A stretch of DNA of 64,000 nucleotides from Gemmatimonadota bacterium (GTDB lineage: Bacteria > Gemmatimonadota > Gemmatimonadetes > Gemmatimonadales > Gemmatimonadaceae): the NCBI GenBank assembly GCA_027622655.1, contig JAQBYI010000001.1, forward strand, positions 56,151 to 120,150. Reading direction: 5' to 3'. The position numbers were made by a program, and so were the translations under genes. The notes below the pieces were generated by a model. The model made no database searches and had not been told where the DNA came from. It saw nothing but the letters and a program-made list of their open reading frames with translations. Shown here one piece after another: positions 1 to 8,503 of this stretch (positions are counted from its first letter, which is position 1; each line of letters opens with the position of its first letter).

Positions 1-395
1 GGCGCGCCGTTGAGATGGGCGACCTGCGCGAAAATTCCGAGTACAAGGCTGCGCTCGAGCGCCAGCGGCTCGTGCAGGCGCGGCTCGGGCAACTCGGTTC
101 CCGCCTGACCAAGCTTTCCCAGATTGACATCACCCAGATCGCGACCGATTCCGTGGGTCTTGGATCACGAGTCATCGTTCTCGACCAGGATACGAAGGTC
201 GAAGAGACGTACCACTTCGTGTTCGGGGACGCGGTTGAACTCGAAGACAACCATGTCACGATGGCCTCACCGATTGGGCGGTCGATGCTCGGCAAGAAGA
301 AGGGTGACGTCGTGGTGCTGAAACTCCCGGCGGGGACGCGCAAGCTCAAAGTCGTGAAGCTGGTGACGATCCATGAGGCCAAGCCCGAAGGCTGA
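1..395 (+). CDS. greA: Transcription elongation factor GreA, 5'-truncated by window edge
   Basis: This is the 3' part of a GreA/GreB-family factor, which binds the RNA polymerase secondary channel and stimulates cleavage of backtracked transcripts. The frame is open to the first base. The visible residues read RAVEMGDLRENSEYKAALE, matching the GreA coiled-coil tip (GDLxENxEYxAAKE) that carries the acidic residues acting at the active site. The C-terminal FKBP-like domain follows, with a strand pattern around GDAVELEDNHVTMASPIGRSMLGKKKGD compressed into about 60 residues. The ATG at 15 lies inside the coiled coil and is not the real start. Roughly 30 N-terminal residues are outside the window. 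Confidence 0.9.
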   Translation, partial: RAVEMGDLRENSEYKAALERQRLVQARLGQLGSRLTKLSQIDITQIATDSVGLGSRVIVLDQDTKVEETYHFVFGDAVELEDNHVTMASPIGRSMLGKKKGDVVVLKLPAGTRKLKVVKLVTIHEAKPEG

Positions 396-521
396 CCGGA
401 GCATTGCGTGCGCCCGGCACGCGGATGTCGTAACGTCCCTGCAGTCGATACTCGCGCCCGAACGCGCCCGACTCATCACCGTGAACGTCCGGGTGCCGAT
501 GCTCTGGGGAGTGAACTGACG

Positions 522-2282
522 ATGCCGATCCCGAATCGCCTGCGCGTGACTTCGGTTGCGCTCATTCTCATCGCGCCGTGTGTACTGTCTGCACAGGACG
601 CCGACCTCATTCTGCGCAACGCACGCATCTGGACGGGCGACTCGGCGCGGCCCTACGCGCAGGCGCTTGCGGTACGGGGCGAGCGCCTGATCGCGGTGGG
701 CGACAACGCAGCTGCCGATGCCCACCGAGGGGCGCGCACGCGCATCGTGGACGCGGGCGGTCGGTTCGTCACGCCGGGATTCATTGACGACCACACGCAT
801 TTTGCTCAGGCCGGCGCGTTGCTCATCGGTGCCAACCTGCTCGACGTGAGTACAGCAGCTCCCTTCGCGGAGCGCATCAAGGCGGCGGTGGCACGCATGA
901 GCCCCGGTGCGTGGCTGACCGGCGGCGATTGGGGCGCATACGAAGACAATCCTGCAAACAGCGCCGGAGCGCCCGCCGCGAGGCCCGCTGCGCGCTTCTC
1001 GCCCGACCGCACGATGATCGATTCAGTGAGCGGTACGACACCAGTTCTGATGAATCGATGGGACCGGAGCGCGTACGTCGCGAACGGCGTGGCGCTCAAC
1101 CTCGCTCGACTTTCCTGCGCAGCACCAGTCGCGGGACTGGAGTGCGTGGCGGGGCGTGCCACGGGTCGTGTGTCTGGAGCCGCGCTGGCGCAGGTGCGTC
1201 GCGCGATCGCGCCAAAGACCTTCGATCAGCGTATGCGCGAGGCGCGAGCGGCGATGGAACATCTCGCCGAACTCGGCGTCACGACGATCCATGACATCAC
1301 GCCACCCACGCAGATGCCGGTGTACACCGAACTCAAGCGGCGGGGCGAGCTCACGGTACGCGTGTTCGCACGCCCGACGCTCGACAAGTGGAACGAGCTC
1401 ACGTACGCTGGAGTCTCGCCGGGCTTCGGCGACGACTGGATTCGCATCCGCGCGCTGAAGGGTTTCGTGGACGGTATTCAGGGAAACTCCACGGCCCGGT
1501 TCTACGAACCGCAACTGCACTCCGGGAAACGCGGCGAGTGGCGCGACAGCACCAATACCGCTGCCACCGATGGCCTTGGCTCCGGGATGATGCCACCAGG
1601 AAACATGGAGCGCCTCCTCTTCGGTCTCGACTCAGCGGGATGGTGGGCCAACGTACACGCCATCGGCGACGAAGCGATCGACTCGGTGCTGACCATCATG
1701 GAAAAGGTGTTCACCACCAACGGGCCGAAGGAGCGCCGCTGGCGCATCATCCACTCGCAGGTCATTCGCAACGCGGCGGTTGCCGACCGTTACAAGCGCC
1801 TCGGGCTCATTGCAGAAGTTCAGCCGTATCACGCCATTGATGACATGCGATGGATGGAAGAACGAATTGGTGAACGCTCGAAGTGGGCGTACGCGTTCCG
1901 GACATTCAAGGACGCGGGCGTACCGCTGCTGTTCGGTTCGGATTGGCCGGGCACCAATGCGAGCTGGTACACGGCCAGCCCGATGGTAATCCTCTATGCC
2001 GCTACGACGCGACAAACGCTCGATGGCAAGCCCGAAGGCGGATGGTTCCCTGAGCAGCGACTGGACCTCGAGACCTCGCTGCGGAGCTACACGGTGAACA
2101 ACGCCTGGGCCGAGGGCGAGGAGGCGAACAAGGGTTCGCTGATGACGGGGAAGCTGGCTGACTTCGTGGTTGTGGATCGCGACCTGTTCGCCATTCCCGC
2201 CACTCAGCTCAAGGAGGCGAAGGTGCTCATGACGGTTGTGGGTGGTCGCGTGATGCACGCGGCACCGCCGTTCAGGCGCTAA
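522..2282 (+). CDS. Secreted amidohydrolase (YtcJ-like, amidohydrolase 3 family)
   Basis: A predicted exported metal-dependent amidohydrolase of 586 aa; the substrate cannot be told from sequence. A hydrophobic signal peptide (residues 8-24, ending VLSAQ) precedes the family opening ADLILRNARIWTGDS. The metal-binding HTH motif lies at residues 91-93 (DDHTHFAQAG). Later markers are HAIGDEAID near residue 380 and GSDWPGTN near 470, as in YtcJ-like proteins. I chose the ATG preceded by GGGGAG rather than a GTG 114 bases upstream, because the extra N-terminus is Arg-rich and would bury the signal peptide. It stands alone, converging on the minus-strand decarboxylase unit. Confidence 0.85.
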   Translation: MPIPNRLRVTSVALILIAPCVLSAQDADLILRNARIWTGDSARPYAQALAVRGERLIAVGDNAAADAHRGARTRIVDAGGRFVTPGFIDDHTHFAQAGALLIGANLLDVSTAAPFAERIKAAVARMSPGAWLTGGDWGAYEDNPANSAGAPAARPAARFSPDRTMIDSVSGTTPVLMNRWDRSAYVANGVALNLARLSCAAPVAGLECVAGRATGRVSGAALAQVRRAIAPKTFDQRMREARAAMEHLAELGVTTIHDITPPTQMPVYTELKRRGELTVRVFARPTLDKWNELTYAGVSPGFGDDWIRIRALKGFVDGIQGNSTARFYEPQLHSGKRGEWRDSTNTAATDGLGSGMMPPGNMERLLFGLDSAGWWANVHAIGDEAIDSVLTIMEKVFTTNGPKERRWRIIHSQVIRNAAVADRYKRLGLIAEVQPYHAIDDMRWMEERIGERSKWAYAFRTFKDAGVPLLFGSDWPGTNASWYTASPMVILYAATTRQTLDGKPEGGWFPEQRLDLETSLRSYTVNNAWAEGEEANKGSLMTGKLADFVVVDRDLFAIPATQLKEAKVLMTVVGGRVMHAAPPFRR

Positions 2283-2288
2283 CGGCCG

Positions 2289-2921
2289 CTAGCCACCTTG
2301 TAGCGCGCGGGCAAATGCAGGTCCGCGCTCGGCGGTCTTGCCCGGCGAGCGCGGCCCGATGGCACCCGGCACTGGTGCGACGTCGAGCACGATGCAAACC
2401 GGACCGGGAGCGCCGAGCGCGCTGGCCGCCGACGAACGCCATGCGTCCAAGTCGCCAAAGCGATGCACCGACGCGATTCCGCTCGCTCGCGCGAGCACCG
2501 CGAAATCAGCGCCCGCTCTCGCTCCCGGGGCGCTCTGTGCGCCGGTGACTTCGTACACGCCGTTGTCGAACACCACGACAACGAGATTCGGCGGCGCTTC
2601 CGACGCGATCGTGACGAGCGCTCCCAGGTTCATCAGGAGCGACCCGTCGCCGCAGCAGGCGACCACCCGCCGTGCGGGTTGTGCAAGCGCAATGCCGAGC
2701 CCGAGCGAAAGCGTCTCTCCCATTGACGACGGCACGTGAATGAAATCGAGCGGATCGAGCGGACCCATCGCCATCCACTCGCGCGCACTTCCCATCGAAG
2801 TGATGACGACGTCTCCGGCGCCGCGTTGGGCGCGCAGCGTTTCGATAGCCTCACGGAGGGGCATCGCTTTGCGTGACGTTGGGCTACCCGGAGCTCCGCC
2901 TTTCTTCGATGTGGCGCTCAT
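2289..2921 (-). CDS. ThDP-dependent decarboxylase, beta (ThDP-binding) subunit; sulfopyruvate/phosphonopyruvate decarboxylase-like
   Basis: A 210-aa C-terminal-type ThDP-binding subunit. The cofactor motif is seen as CCGDGSLLMNLGAL (GDG, then N), followed by VVVFDNGVYEVTG, the strand that packs on the diphosphate. MPLREAIETLRAQ opens the domain as in ComE-like proteins. It pairs with the upstream gene, which supplies the N-terminal half, so the two form a split enzyme like sulfopyruvate decarboxylase ComDE. The ATG overlaps the upstream stop by 4 bases (ATGA). A longer frame with an Arg-rich leader exists but is out of phase with the operon logic. Substrate (sulfopyruvate, phosphonopyruvate or another 2-oxoacid) is not decided by sequence. 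Confidence 0.8.
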   Translation of the reverse strand: MSATSKKGGAPGSPTSRKAMPLREAIETLRAQRGAGDVVITSMGSAREWMAMGPLDPLDFIHVPSSMGETLSLGLGIALAQPARRVVACCGDGSLLMNLGALVTIASEAPPNLVVVVFDNGVYEVTGAQSAPGARAGADFAVLARASGIASVHRFGDLDAWRSSAASALGAPGPVCIVLDVAPVPGAIGPRSPGKTAERGPAFARALQGG

Positions 2922-3424
2922 GCTCTTCCTTCGGCAACGACGATGGAACCCGCGACGCCAGCGTTGCGACACCGCTCGTAATGGGCGCGCATCTCGCTGA
3001 GCTGCGACGCATCGGTGACGAGGAGCCAGTCGATCTTCCACGCGGTCAGCATCGGCTCGGTGAAGACGAGGCAGGTGTCACCAGGAAGCGTTTCCTGGTT
3101 GAGGTAGCTTCGGTATCCGATGACGCTGAAGATCGGGAGGTTCCAGTCATGCACGATGTTGCGCAGTGAGTCACCGCTCTCGAAAAGCCCGGTGCACTGG
3201 ATGAGGACAAGCGGAACGGCGCCGCCGAAGTGGAGGCCGCCGGCCACCGCCCAGGCTTCGCCCTCACGGCAAACGCGCACCAGGCGGAGTGCCGGGTGTC
3301 CAGCGATGGCTTCGTGCCACGGGCCGATCGTGCTGTCAGGTACAGACACGACGTGCGTGATCCCGAGCTCAGCGAAGAACGACGCGACCTGAGGACCGGT
3401 GAGCGGGCCGCTAAGCGTGGTCAC
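2918..3424 (-). CDS. ThDP-dependent decarboxylase, alpha (Pyr-domain) subunit; sulfopyruvate/phosphonopyruvate decarboxylase-like
   Basis: A 168-aa N-terminal ThDP domain. LTGPQVASFFAELGITHVVSVPDS is the usual opening, split here by TG-rich turns. The catalytic glutamate that activates the ThDP pyrimidine is in CREGEAWAVAGG. TGLFESGDSLRNIVHDWNLP is characteristic of the sulfopyruvate/phosphonopyruvate decarboxylase alpha group. It starts with GTG inside the stop region of glpD (GTGA overlap) and ends with an ATGA overlap into the beta subunit, so the three genes are almost certainly co-transcribed and translationally coupled. Known relatives act in coenzyme M, cysteate/sulfolactate or phosphonate metabolism; which applies here is open. 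Confidence 0.8.
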   Translation of the reverse strand: MTTLSGPLTGPQVASFFAELGITHVVSVPDSTIGPWHEAIAGHPALRLVRVCREGEAWAVAGGLHFGGAVPLVLIQCTGLFESGDSLRNIVHDWNLPIFSVIGYRSYLNQETLPGDTCLVFTEPMLTAWKIDWLLVTDASQLSEMRAHYERCRNAGVAGSIVVAEGRA

Positions 3425-4959
3425 GGATCAATGGTGAAAATGCGTGCGACCTCGGCACGATACGCTTCGACCTGCCGCTCGCACTCAGCCGCGTCCCATC
3501 CCGCGTGCCGTGCCACGGCAGCGGCCACGCGCGCGGCCGCCGGAATCCCGTGGTCGCGTGAGGCGAACGCAATCTTGGTCCTTCGCACGAGAATGTCCGC
3601 GAGCGTGCACGCCATTTCGTTCTGCACGGCGCGCGTGGCATCACTGAGCGTCCACTGCTGTCCCTCGACGATCGGCTCGAAGAGCAGCCCGAAGACGGGC
3701 GGTCGTGGGGGCGCCTGGAGTGGCCGAATCGCTGTGCTGCAACGCACGCTGCCGCGTCCGATCTGCCTCGCCGCGCGGTCGACGACCTGTTCTGCAATCA
3801 ATCGATACGTAGTGAGCTTGCCACCGGAAATCGCGATCACGCCCGTCGATCCCGCAGAGATCTTGTGTTCTCGCGATGCCGATGCTGGATCGCCGCTGTT
3901 CTTGGTCGAGACGAGTGGCCTGATGCCTGCCCACGCAGCCGTGACATCACGAGCGCCGAGCTCCGCGGCGGGGAAAGACGCGTTCACCGACGCGAGCAGG
4001 TACTCCACGTCAGCACGTGTTGCACGAACCTCGTCAGGGCTCGCTGCTGTTGCTGTGTCGGTCGTTCCGACAATCGTTTGTTCGCCCGCGGGAAGGCAGA
4101 ACATGACGCGACCGTCCACCGCGGAGAGCATCGTGACGGCTGCCCCGTTCCCCACTCTGCGCGCAGGAACCGCGATGTGAACCCCTTTCGTCCCCAGCAT
4201 GGCCGGCTCCGCGGTCGGATTGACCATTCTGCGAATGCCGTCGGTCCACGGTCCGGTGGCATTGACGGTGACTCGCGCCCGGACGAATGTGCTGGCGCCG
4301 CCAATGTTGTCGCGGACTATCGCTCCGGTCGTGCGCCCACCGTCGGTTACGAGTTCCGTGACTTCGGCATGGTTCAGCACGACGGCACCGTGTTCTCGCG
4401 CATCGAGCACGTTTGCCAGAGTGAGCGCTGCGTCGTCGGTGGCGGCATCCCAATACTCTGCTCCGCCCAGCAGTCGGTCGCTTGCCAGCGCTGGCTCTGC
4501 AGCTAGCACGCTCTGACGGGAGAGCCCGCGGTGTCGTCCGATATTGCGAAACATCGCGAGAGAGTCGTAGAGCCCGAGCCCAGCCCGGAGCTTCCAACGC
4601 GGGATGCGTGCGCCGCGGTACACCGGCCAGGTGAACCGAAGTGGGCGGACGAGCTGGGGCGCCGTGCGAAGCAGTATTCTCCGTTCGCGACTCGCTTCGA
4701 ACACGAGATGAAAGAACCCGTGTTCCAGGTAGCGCACGCCGCCGTGGATGAGTCGCGACGAGCGGCTCGACGTCCCGCTGGCGAAATCGTCGCGTTCGAC
4801 GAGTGCGACCGAGAAGCCGCGCAGCGCGGCGTCGCGCGCAATTCCAGCCCCGGTGATTCCGCCGCCCACGACGAGCAAATCGAACGTGTCGGCTGACAGG
4901 CGCTCGAGGGCACGCTCGCGCCACGCGACAGGCGGAGTGTCAGCCGAAAGTGAACTCAC
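3421..4959 (-). CDS. glpD: Aerobic glycerol-3-phosphate dehydrogenase
   Basis: An FAD-dependent membrane-associated enzyme that oxidises sn-glycerol-3-phosphate to dihydroxyacetone phosphate and passes electrons to quinone. The 512-aa protein shows the FAD dinucleotide fold at residues 32-37 (VGGGITGAGIARDA), then RSSRLIHGGVRYLEHG, typical of GlpD. Near the C-terminal third are TTDTATAASPDEV and the GGKLTTYR signature. I chose the GTG that gives VSSLSADTPP because the frame further upstream would run through the divergent thiolase gene and is not GlpD-like. It is the first gene of a three-gene minus-strand unit with two decarboxylase subunits. Only 42 bases separate it from the divergent thiolase. 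Confidence 0.9.
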   Translation of the reverse strand: MSSLSADTPPVAWRERALERLSADTFDLLVVGGGITGAGIARDAALRGFSVALVERDDFASGTSSRSSRLIHGGVRYLEHGFFHLVFEASRERRILLRTAPQLVRPLRFTWPVYRGARIPRWKLRAGLGLYDSLAMFRNIGRHRGLSRQSVLAAEPALASDRLLGGAEYWDAATDDAALTLANVLDAREHGAVVLNHAEVTELVTDGGRTTGAIVRDNIGGASTFVRARVTVNATGPWTDGIRRMVNPTAEPAMLGTKGVHIAVPARRVGNGAAVTMLSAVDGRVMFCLPAGEQTIVGTTDTATAASPDEVRATRADVEYLLASVNASFPAAELGARDVTAAWAGIRPLVSTKNSGDPASASREHKISAGSTGVIAISGGKLTTYRLIAEQVVDRAARQIGRGSVRCSTAIRPLQAPPRPPVFGLLFEPIVEGQQWTLSDATRAVQNEMACTLADILVRRTKIAFASRDHGIPAAARVAAAVARHAGWDAAECERQVEAYRAEVARIFTIDP

Positions 4960-5001
4960 CGTCCGAAGATAGCGTGGCCCGGCGCCACCCCCCAAATTCC
5001 G

Positions 5002-6300
5002 ATGATGCCGCAGCCGCCGCCTGGACGTCGAGTCGCAATCGTTGCCGGAGTGCGTACGCCGTTCGCCAAAGCGGGCACGGCACTCAGGCAGGTCAGTGCC
5101 ATCGAACTCGGCAAGATCGCGGTTCGGGAGCTCATTCACCGCTCGGGCGTCGAGCCCGCATCCGTCGAACTGCTGGCATTCGGGACGGTCATTCCGTCGG
5201 TACTCGCGCCGAATATTGCGCGCGAGGTGTCGTTGATGCCCCTGTTGCCGAAAGGCGTGCAGGCATGGAGCGTCGGGCGCGCGTGCGCGTCGGCCAATCA
5301 GGCCATCACCGACGCCGCCGATCAGATCGTGCTTGGCCATGCAGACATCGCGATCGCCGGCGGCGCCGAGTCACTGTCGGACGTGCCGATCCTTCACTCG
5401 CGCGGATTTTCCGACGCGCTCGTGGCGGCATCGAAGGCCAAGACCCTGGGTGCGCGCCTCGGTGCGCTCGCCCGGATCCGCCCTCGTCATCTGATACCGA
5501 TCACGCCGGCCATCGCCGAGCCGACGACCGGCGAGTCCATGGGACAGTCGGCCGACAAGATGGCGAAGATCAACGGTATCACGCGCGACGACCAGGATGC
5601 GTTCACGGTGGCTTCGCACCAAAACGCGAGCGCTGGTACTGCCGACGGAAGACTGACGGCGGAGATCGCTCCACTCTACCTGCCGCCGAGATTCACGAGC
5701 GCGATGACGTCGGACAACGGCGTGCGCGCGGACAGTACCCTCGAGCAACTCGCGAAGCTCAGGCCGGTGTTCGACCGAAAATACGGGACGGTCACGGCCG
5801 GCAATGCATCACCGCTCACGGACGGTGGGGCGGCGGTCCTGCTGATGAGCGAAGAGCGTGCGAAGGCGCTTGGGTTCGTGCCGCTGGCGTACATCCGGAG
5901 CTATGCGTATGCGGCGCTCAACCCAGGTGAACAGCTCCTCCAGGCACCTGTGCTGGCGGCTCCCGTCGCGTTGAAGCGCGCCGGCCTGACCCTCAAGGAC
6001 ATCGATCTCGTAGAGATGCACGAAGCGTTTGCCGCTCAGCTGTTGTCGAACCTTCAGGGATTCGAGTCGAGGGCGTGGGCAGAGCGTGCGGGGTTCAGTG
6101 CACCGGTCGGTGAAGTGGATCGAAGCAAGCTGAACGTGATGGGTGGATCGATCGCAATCGGCCATCCGTTCGGCGCGACCGGCGCGCGCATTACCACGAC
6201 ACTGGTCAACGAACTGTCGCGACGCGGCGGGCAGTTCGGACTGATGACTGTGTGCGCGGCCGGTGGGCTCGGCTTTGCGATGGTCGTGGAGCGCGCATGA
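5002..6300 (+). CDS. fadI: Acetyl-CoA C-acyltransferase (thiolase, FadI type)
   Basis: The last step of beta-oxidation: thiolytic cleavage of 3-ketoacyl-CoA. The 432-aa protein has the nucleophilic Cys at residue 95 (VGRACASANQAI), the catalytic His in GGSIAIGHPFGATGAR near residue 388, and the proton-shuttling Cys in TVCAAGGLG near 417. The lengthened region around residues 130-160 and the RACASAN form rather than the commoner VNRxCxSG point to the FadI/TFP-beta branch. It starts with ATGATG and ends in a 4-base ATGA overlap with fadJ, giving a classic fadIJ pair that should form a trifunctional complex. Confidence 0.9.
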   Translation: MMPQPPPGRRVAIVAGVRTPFAKAGTALRQVSAIELGKIAVRELIHRSGVEPASVELLAFGTVIPSVLAPNIAREVSLMPLLPKGVQAWSVGRACASANQAITDAADQIVLGHADIAIAGGAESLSDVPILHSRGFSDALVAASKAKTLGARLGALARIRPRHLIPITPAIAEPTTGESMGQSADKMAKINGITRDDQDAFTVASHQNASAGTADGRLTAEIAPLYLPPRFTSAMTSDNGVRADSTLEQLAKLRPVFDRKYGTVTAGNASPLTDGGAAVLLMSEERAKALGFVPLAYIRSYAYAALNPGEQLLQAPVLAAPVALKRAGLTLKDIDLVEMHEAFAAQLLSNLQGFESRAWAERAGFSAPVGEVDRSKLNVMGGSIAIGHPFGATGARITTTLVNELSRRGGQFGLMTVCAAGGLGFAMVVERA

Positions 6301-8435
6301 GTGCGTTCAAAGTGGAGCGCGACGGTGGCGTGGCGATCGTCACGTTCGACATGCCCGGCGAGCCGGTGAACAAGTTCTCGAAATCGGTGATCGCCGAGTT
6401 TGACGCTGTGATGGAGGGCATCGAGCGCGAGGTCACGGTCGGAAACGTTGGCGCGATCGTGATCATCAGCGGGAAGCCGGACTCGTTCATCGCCGGCGCC
6501 GACATCGACGAGTTCCTCACGTTCAACACGGCTGCGATGGCGCGGGCTGCGAGCGCAGAAGGGCAGGTACGGTTCGCGGCGCTGGAGCGTACGCGTACGC
6601 AGGTGGTTGCGGCGATTCACGGGGCGTGCATGGGCGGCGGCCTGGAACTCGCGCTTGCGTGTCAGTACCGGATCGCCACCGAGCATTCCAAGACGATACT
6701 GGCGCTTCCGGAGACGCAACTGGGCCTCATTCCGGGTCTCGGCGGAACACAGCGACTGCCGCGGCAGGTCGGGTTGCAGACGGCGCTCGATATGATACTC
6801 ACCGGCAAGAACCTCCGAGCCAAAAAGGCCCTCCAGATCGGACTCGTCGAAGAGCTGGTGCATCCCGCGCTCCTGCGAGCGGTGGCCATCCAGCGCGCGC
6901 GCGAACTGGCAACGGGAGCGCGAAGTCATCCTGTAAGGCGCGCCGGCCTGATGGGCGCGTTACTGGAAGGGAATCCGATCGGTCGGTCCATCGTGCTGCG
7001 GCAGGCGCGTGCCATGAGCGAGAAAAGGGCGCGCGGGAATTATCCGGCGCTGGGCGCGGCGATCGAGGCAGTGGCTGCCGGCTATGGCCCTCATCACGAA
7101 GGCTATGCGCTCGAGTCGCGCCTGTTCGGCGAGATGGCAATGACGCCGGTTTCGCGTCAACTGATCAACATCTTCTTCGCGACGACGGCGCTCAAGAAGG
7201 ACCGCGGCGTTACTGGAGATGCGCCGCCGGCGCTCCCCGTGCCGCGTGTGGCTGTTCTCGGTACCGGATTCATGGGCGCCGGAATAGCCGCCGTGTCGGC
7301 TCAGGCCGGTCTCCCAGTCAGGTTCAAGGATGTGTCGCACGAGCAGATCGGGCGCGGCCTGGCCGCAGTGCGCGACGTGCTCAAGGAACGGCTCAGGCGC
7401 CGACAAATCACGCGGCAGCAGTACGACGACCAGTTTTCGCTGGTGTCCGGTACGACCGAATACACAGGCTTTGCGAACGTGCCGCTCGTGGTCGAGGCGG
7501 TATTCGAAGACGTCGCCGTCAAGCACAAGGTTCTGCGCGAAGTTGAGCCTCTGCTTCGACCCGACGCCATTCTTGCCACGAATACGAGCACGATTCCCAT
7601 CGTTGACGTGGCGCGCGGAGCCACGCGTCCCGAGCGGGTGATTGGCATGCATTTCTTCTCGCCCGTGCACAAGATGCCGTTGCTCGAAATCATCGTGACG
7701 CCGCAGACGGCGCCACAGGTGATTACCACCGCCGTTGCGTTCGGGCGCAGCATCGGGAAGACCGTAATCGTCGTGAATGACAGTCCTGGGTTCTTCGTCA
7801 ACCGGATCCTGGCGCCGTACATGAACGAGGCCGGACGCCTGCTCGAAGAGGGCGTCGCGATCGACGCCATTGACGACGCGATGCTCGATTGGGGATTTCC
7901 GGTTGGCCCGATCACGCTGCTCGACGAGGTGGGACTCGATATCGCCGGCAAGTCGGGGGCGATTTTCGCTGCGGCGTTCGGTGACCGGCTGAAGCCGTCA
8001 GAGGCGATGGCGCGCGTGCTCGCATCTGGCCGACTCGGCCGCAAGAACAAGAGCGGGTTTTTCCGGTACGACGCACGCGGCAAGCGGCTCGGTGTGGACT
8101 CATCGGTGTATGCGTTGCTCGGGACCAGCAGGACGCGGGCACGCGTGAGAGCAGAGGCCATTCAGGAACGACTTTCGCTTGCAATGATCAACGAAGCCAT
8201 GCGCTGCCTCGAAGAAGGCGTCGTGCGGCAGCCGCGCGACGGTGATATCGGAGCCATATTCGGGATCGGATTTCCGCCGTTCCGAGGCGGGCCGTTTCGC
8301 GTGGTGGACGCCGTAGGTGCCGCGCAGGTCGTGAACCGGCTGAAGGTGCTGAATGGCCTGCACCCGGGACGGTTCGAACCGTGCGCTATGCTCGCGCAGC
8401 TGGCTGCGACCGGCAAGCCGGTGTACAAGTCGTGA
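6297..8435 (+). CDS. fadJ: Fatty acid oxidation multifunctional enzyme: enoyl-CoA hydratase / 3-hydroxyacyl-CoA dehydrogenase
   Basis: The alpha subunit of the beta-oxidation complex, 712 aa. The N-terminal crotonase domain carries both catalytic glutamates: E117 in GGGLELALA and E139 in ALPETQLGLIPGLGG. The NAD-binding Rossmann fold starts near residue 315 (VAVLGTGFMGAGIA), with the 3-hydroxyacyl-CoA dehydrogenase His in HFFSPVHKMPLLEII near 450. The two C-terminal dehydrogenase domains follow (NDSPGFFVNRIL; FGIGFPPFRGGPF). The ATG overlaps the fadI stop, so the two subunits are translationally coupled. Length and domain order match FadJ/FadB. Confidence 0.92.
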   Translation: MSAFKVERDGGVAIVTFDMPGEPVNKFSKSVIAEFDAVMEGIEREVTVGNVGAIVIISGKPDSFIAGADIDEFLTFNTAAMARAASAEGQVRFAALERTRTQVVAAIHGACMGGGLELALACQYRIATEHSKTILALPETQLGLIPGLGGTQRLPRQVGLQTALDMILTGKNLRAKKALQIGLVEELVHPALLRAVAIQRARELATGARSHPVRRAGLMGALLEGNPIGRSIVLRQARAMSEKRARGNYPALGAAIEAVAAGYGPHHEGYALESRLFGEMAMTPVSRQLINIFFATTALKKDRGVTGDAPPALPVPRVAVLGTGFMGAGIAAVSAQAGLPVRFKDVSHEQIGRGLAAVRDVLKERLRRRQITRQQYDDQFSLVSGTTEYTGFANVPLVVEAVFEDVAVKHKVLREVEPLLRPDAILATNTSTIPIVDVARGATRPERVIGMHFFSPVHKMPLLEIIVTPQTAPQVITTAVAFGRSIGKTVIVVNDSPGFFVNRILAPYMNEAGRLLEEGVAIDAIDDAMLDWGFPVGPITLLDEVGLDIAGKSGAIFAAAFGDRLKPSEAMARVLASGRLGRKNKSGFFRYDARGKRLGVDSSVYALLGTSRTRARVRAEAIQERLSLAMINEAMRCLEEGVVRQPRDGDIGAIFGIGFPPFRGGPFRVVDAVGAAQVVNRLKVLNGLHPGRFEPCAMLAQLAATGKPVYKS

Positions 8436-8503
8436 ACGGAAGCGCGACGCGGGCGAAGCGGGCCATATGAACACGCCACCGCTGAACTTCAACGGGACGA
8501 CTG

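Noticed and set aside
408..521. 38-residue N-terminal extension of the amidohydrolase from a GTG
   Set aside because: Arg-rich, no ribosome binding site, and it would mask a clear signal peptide starting at the ATG at 522.
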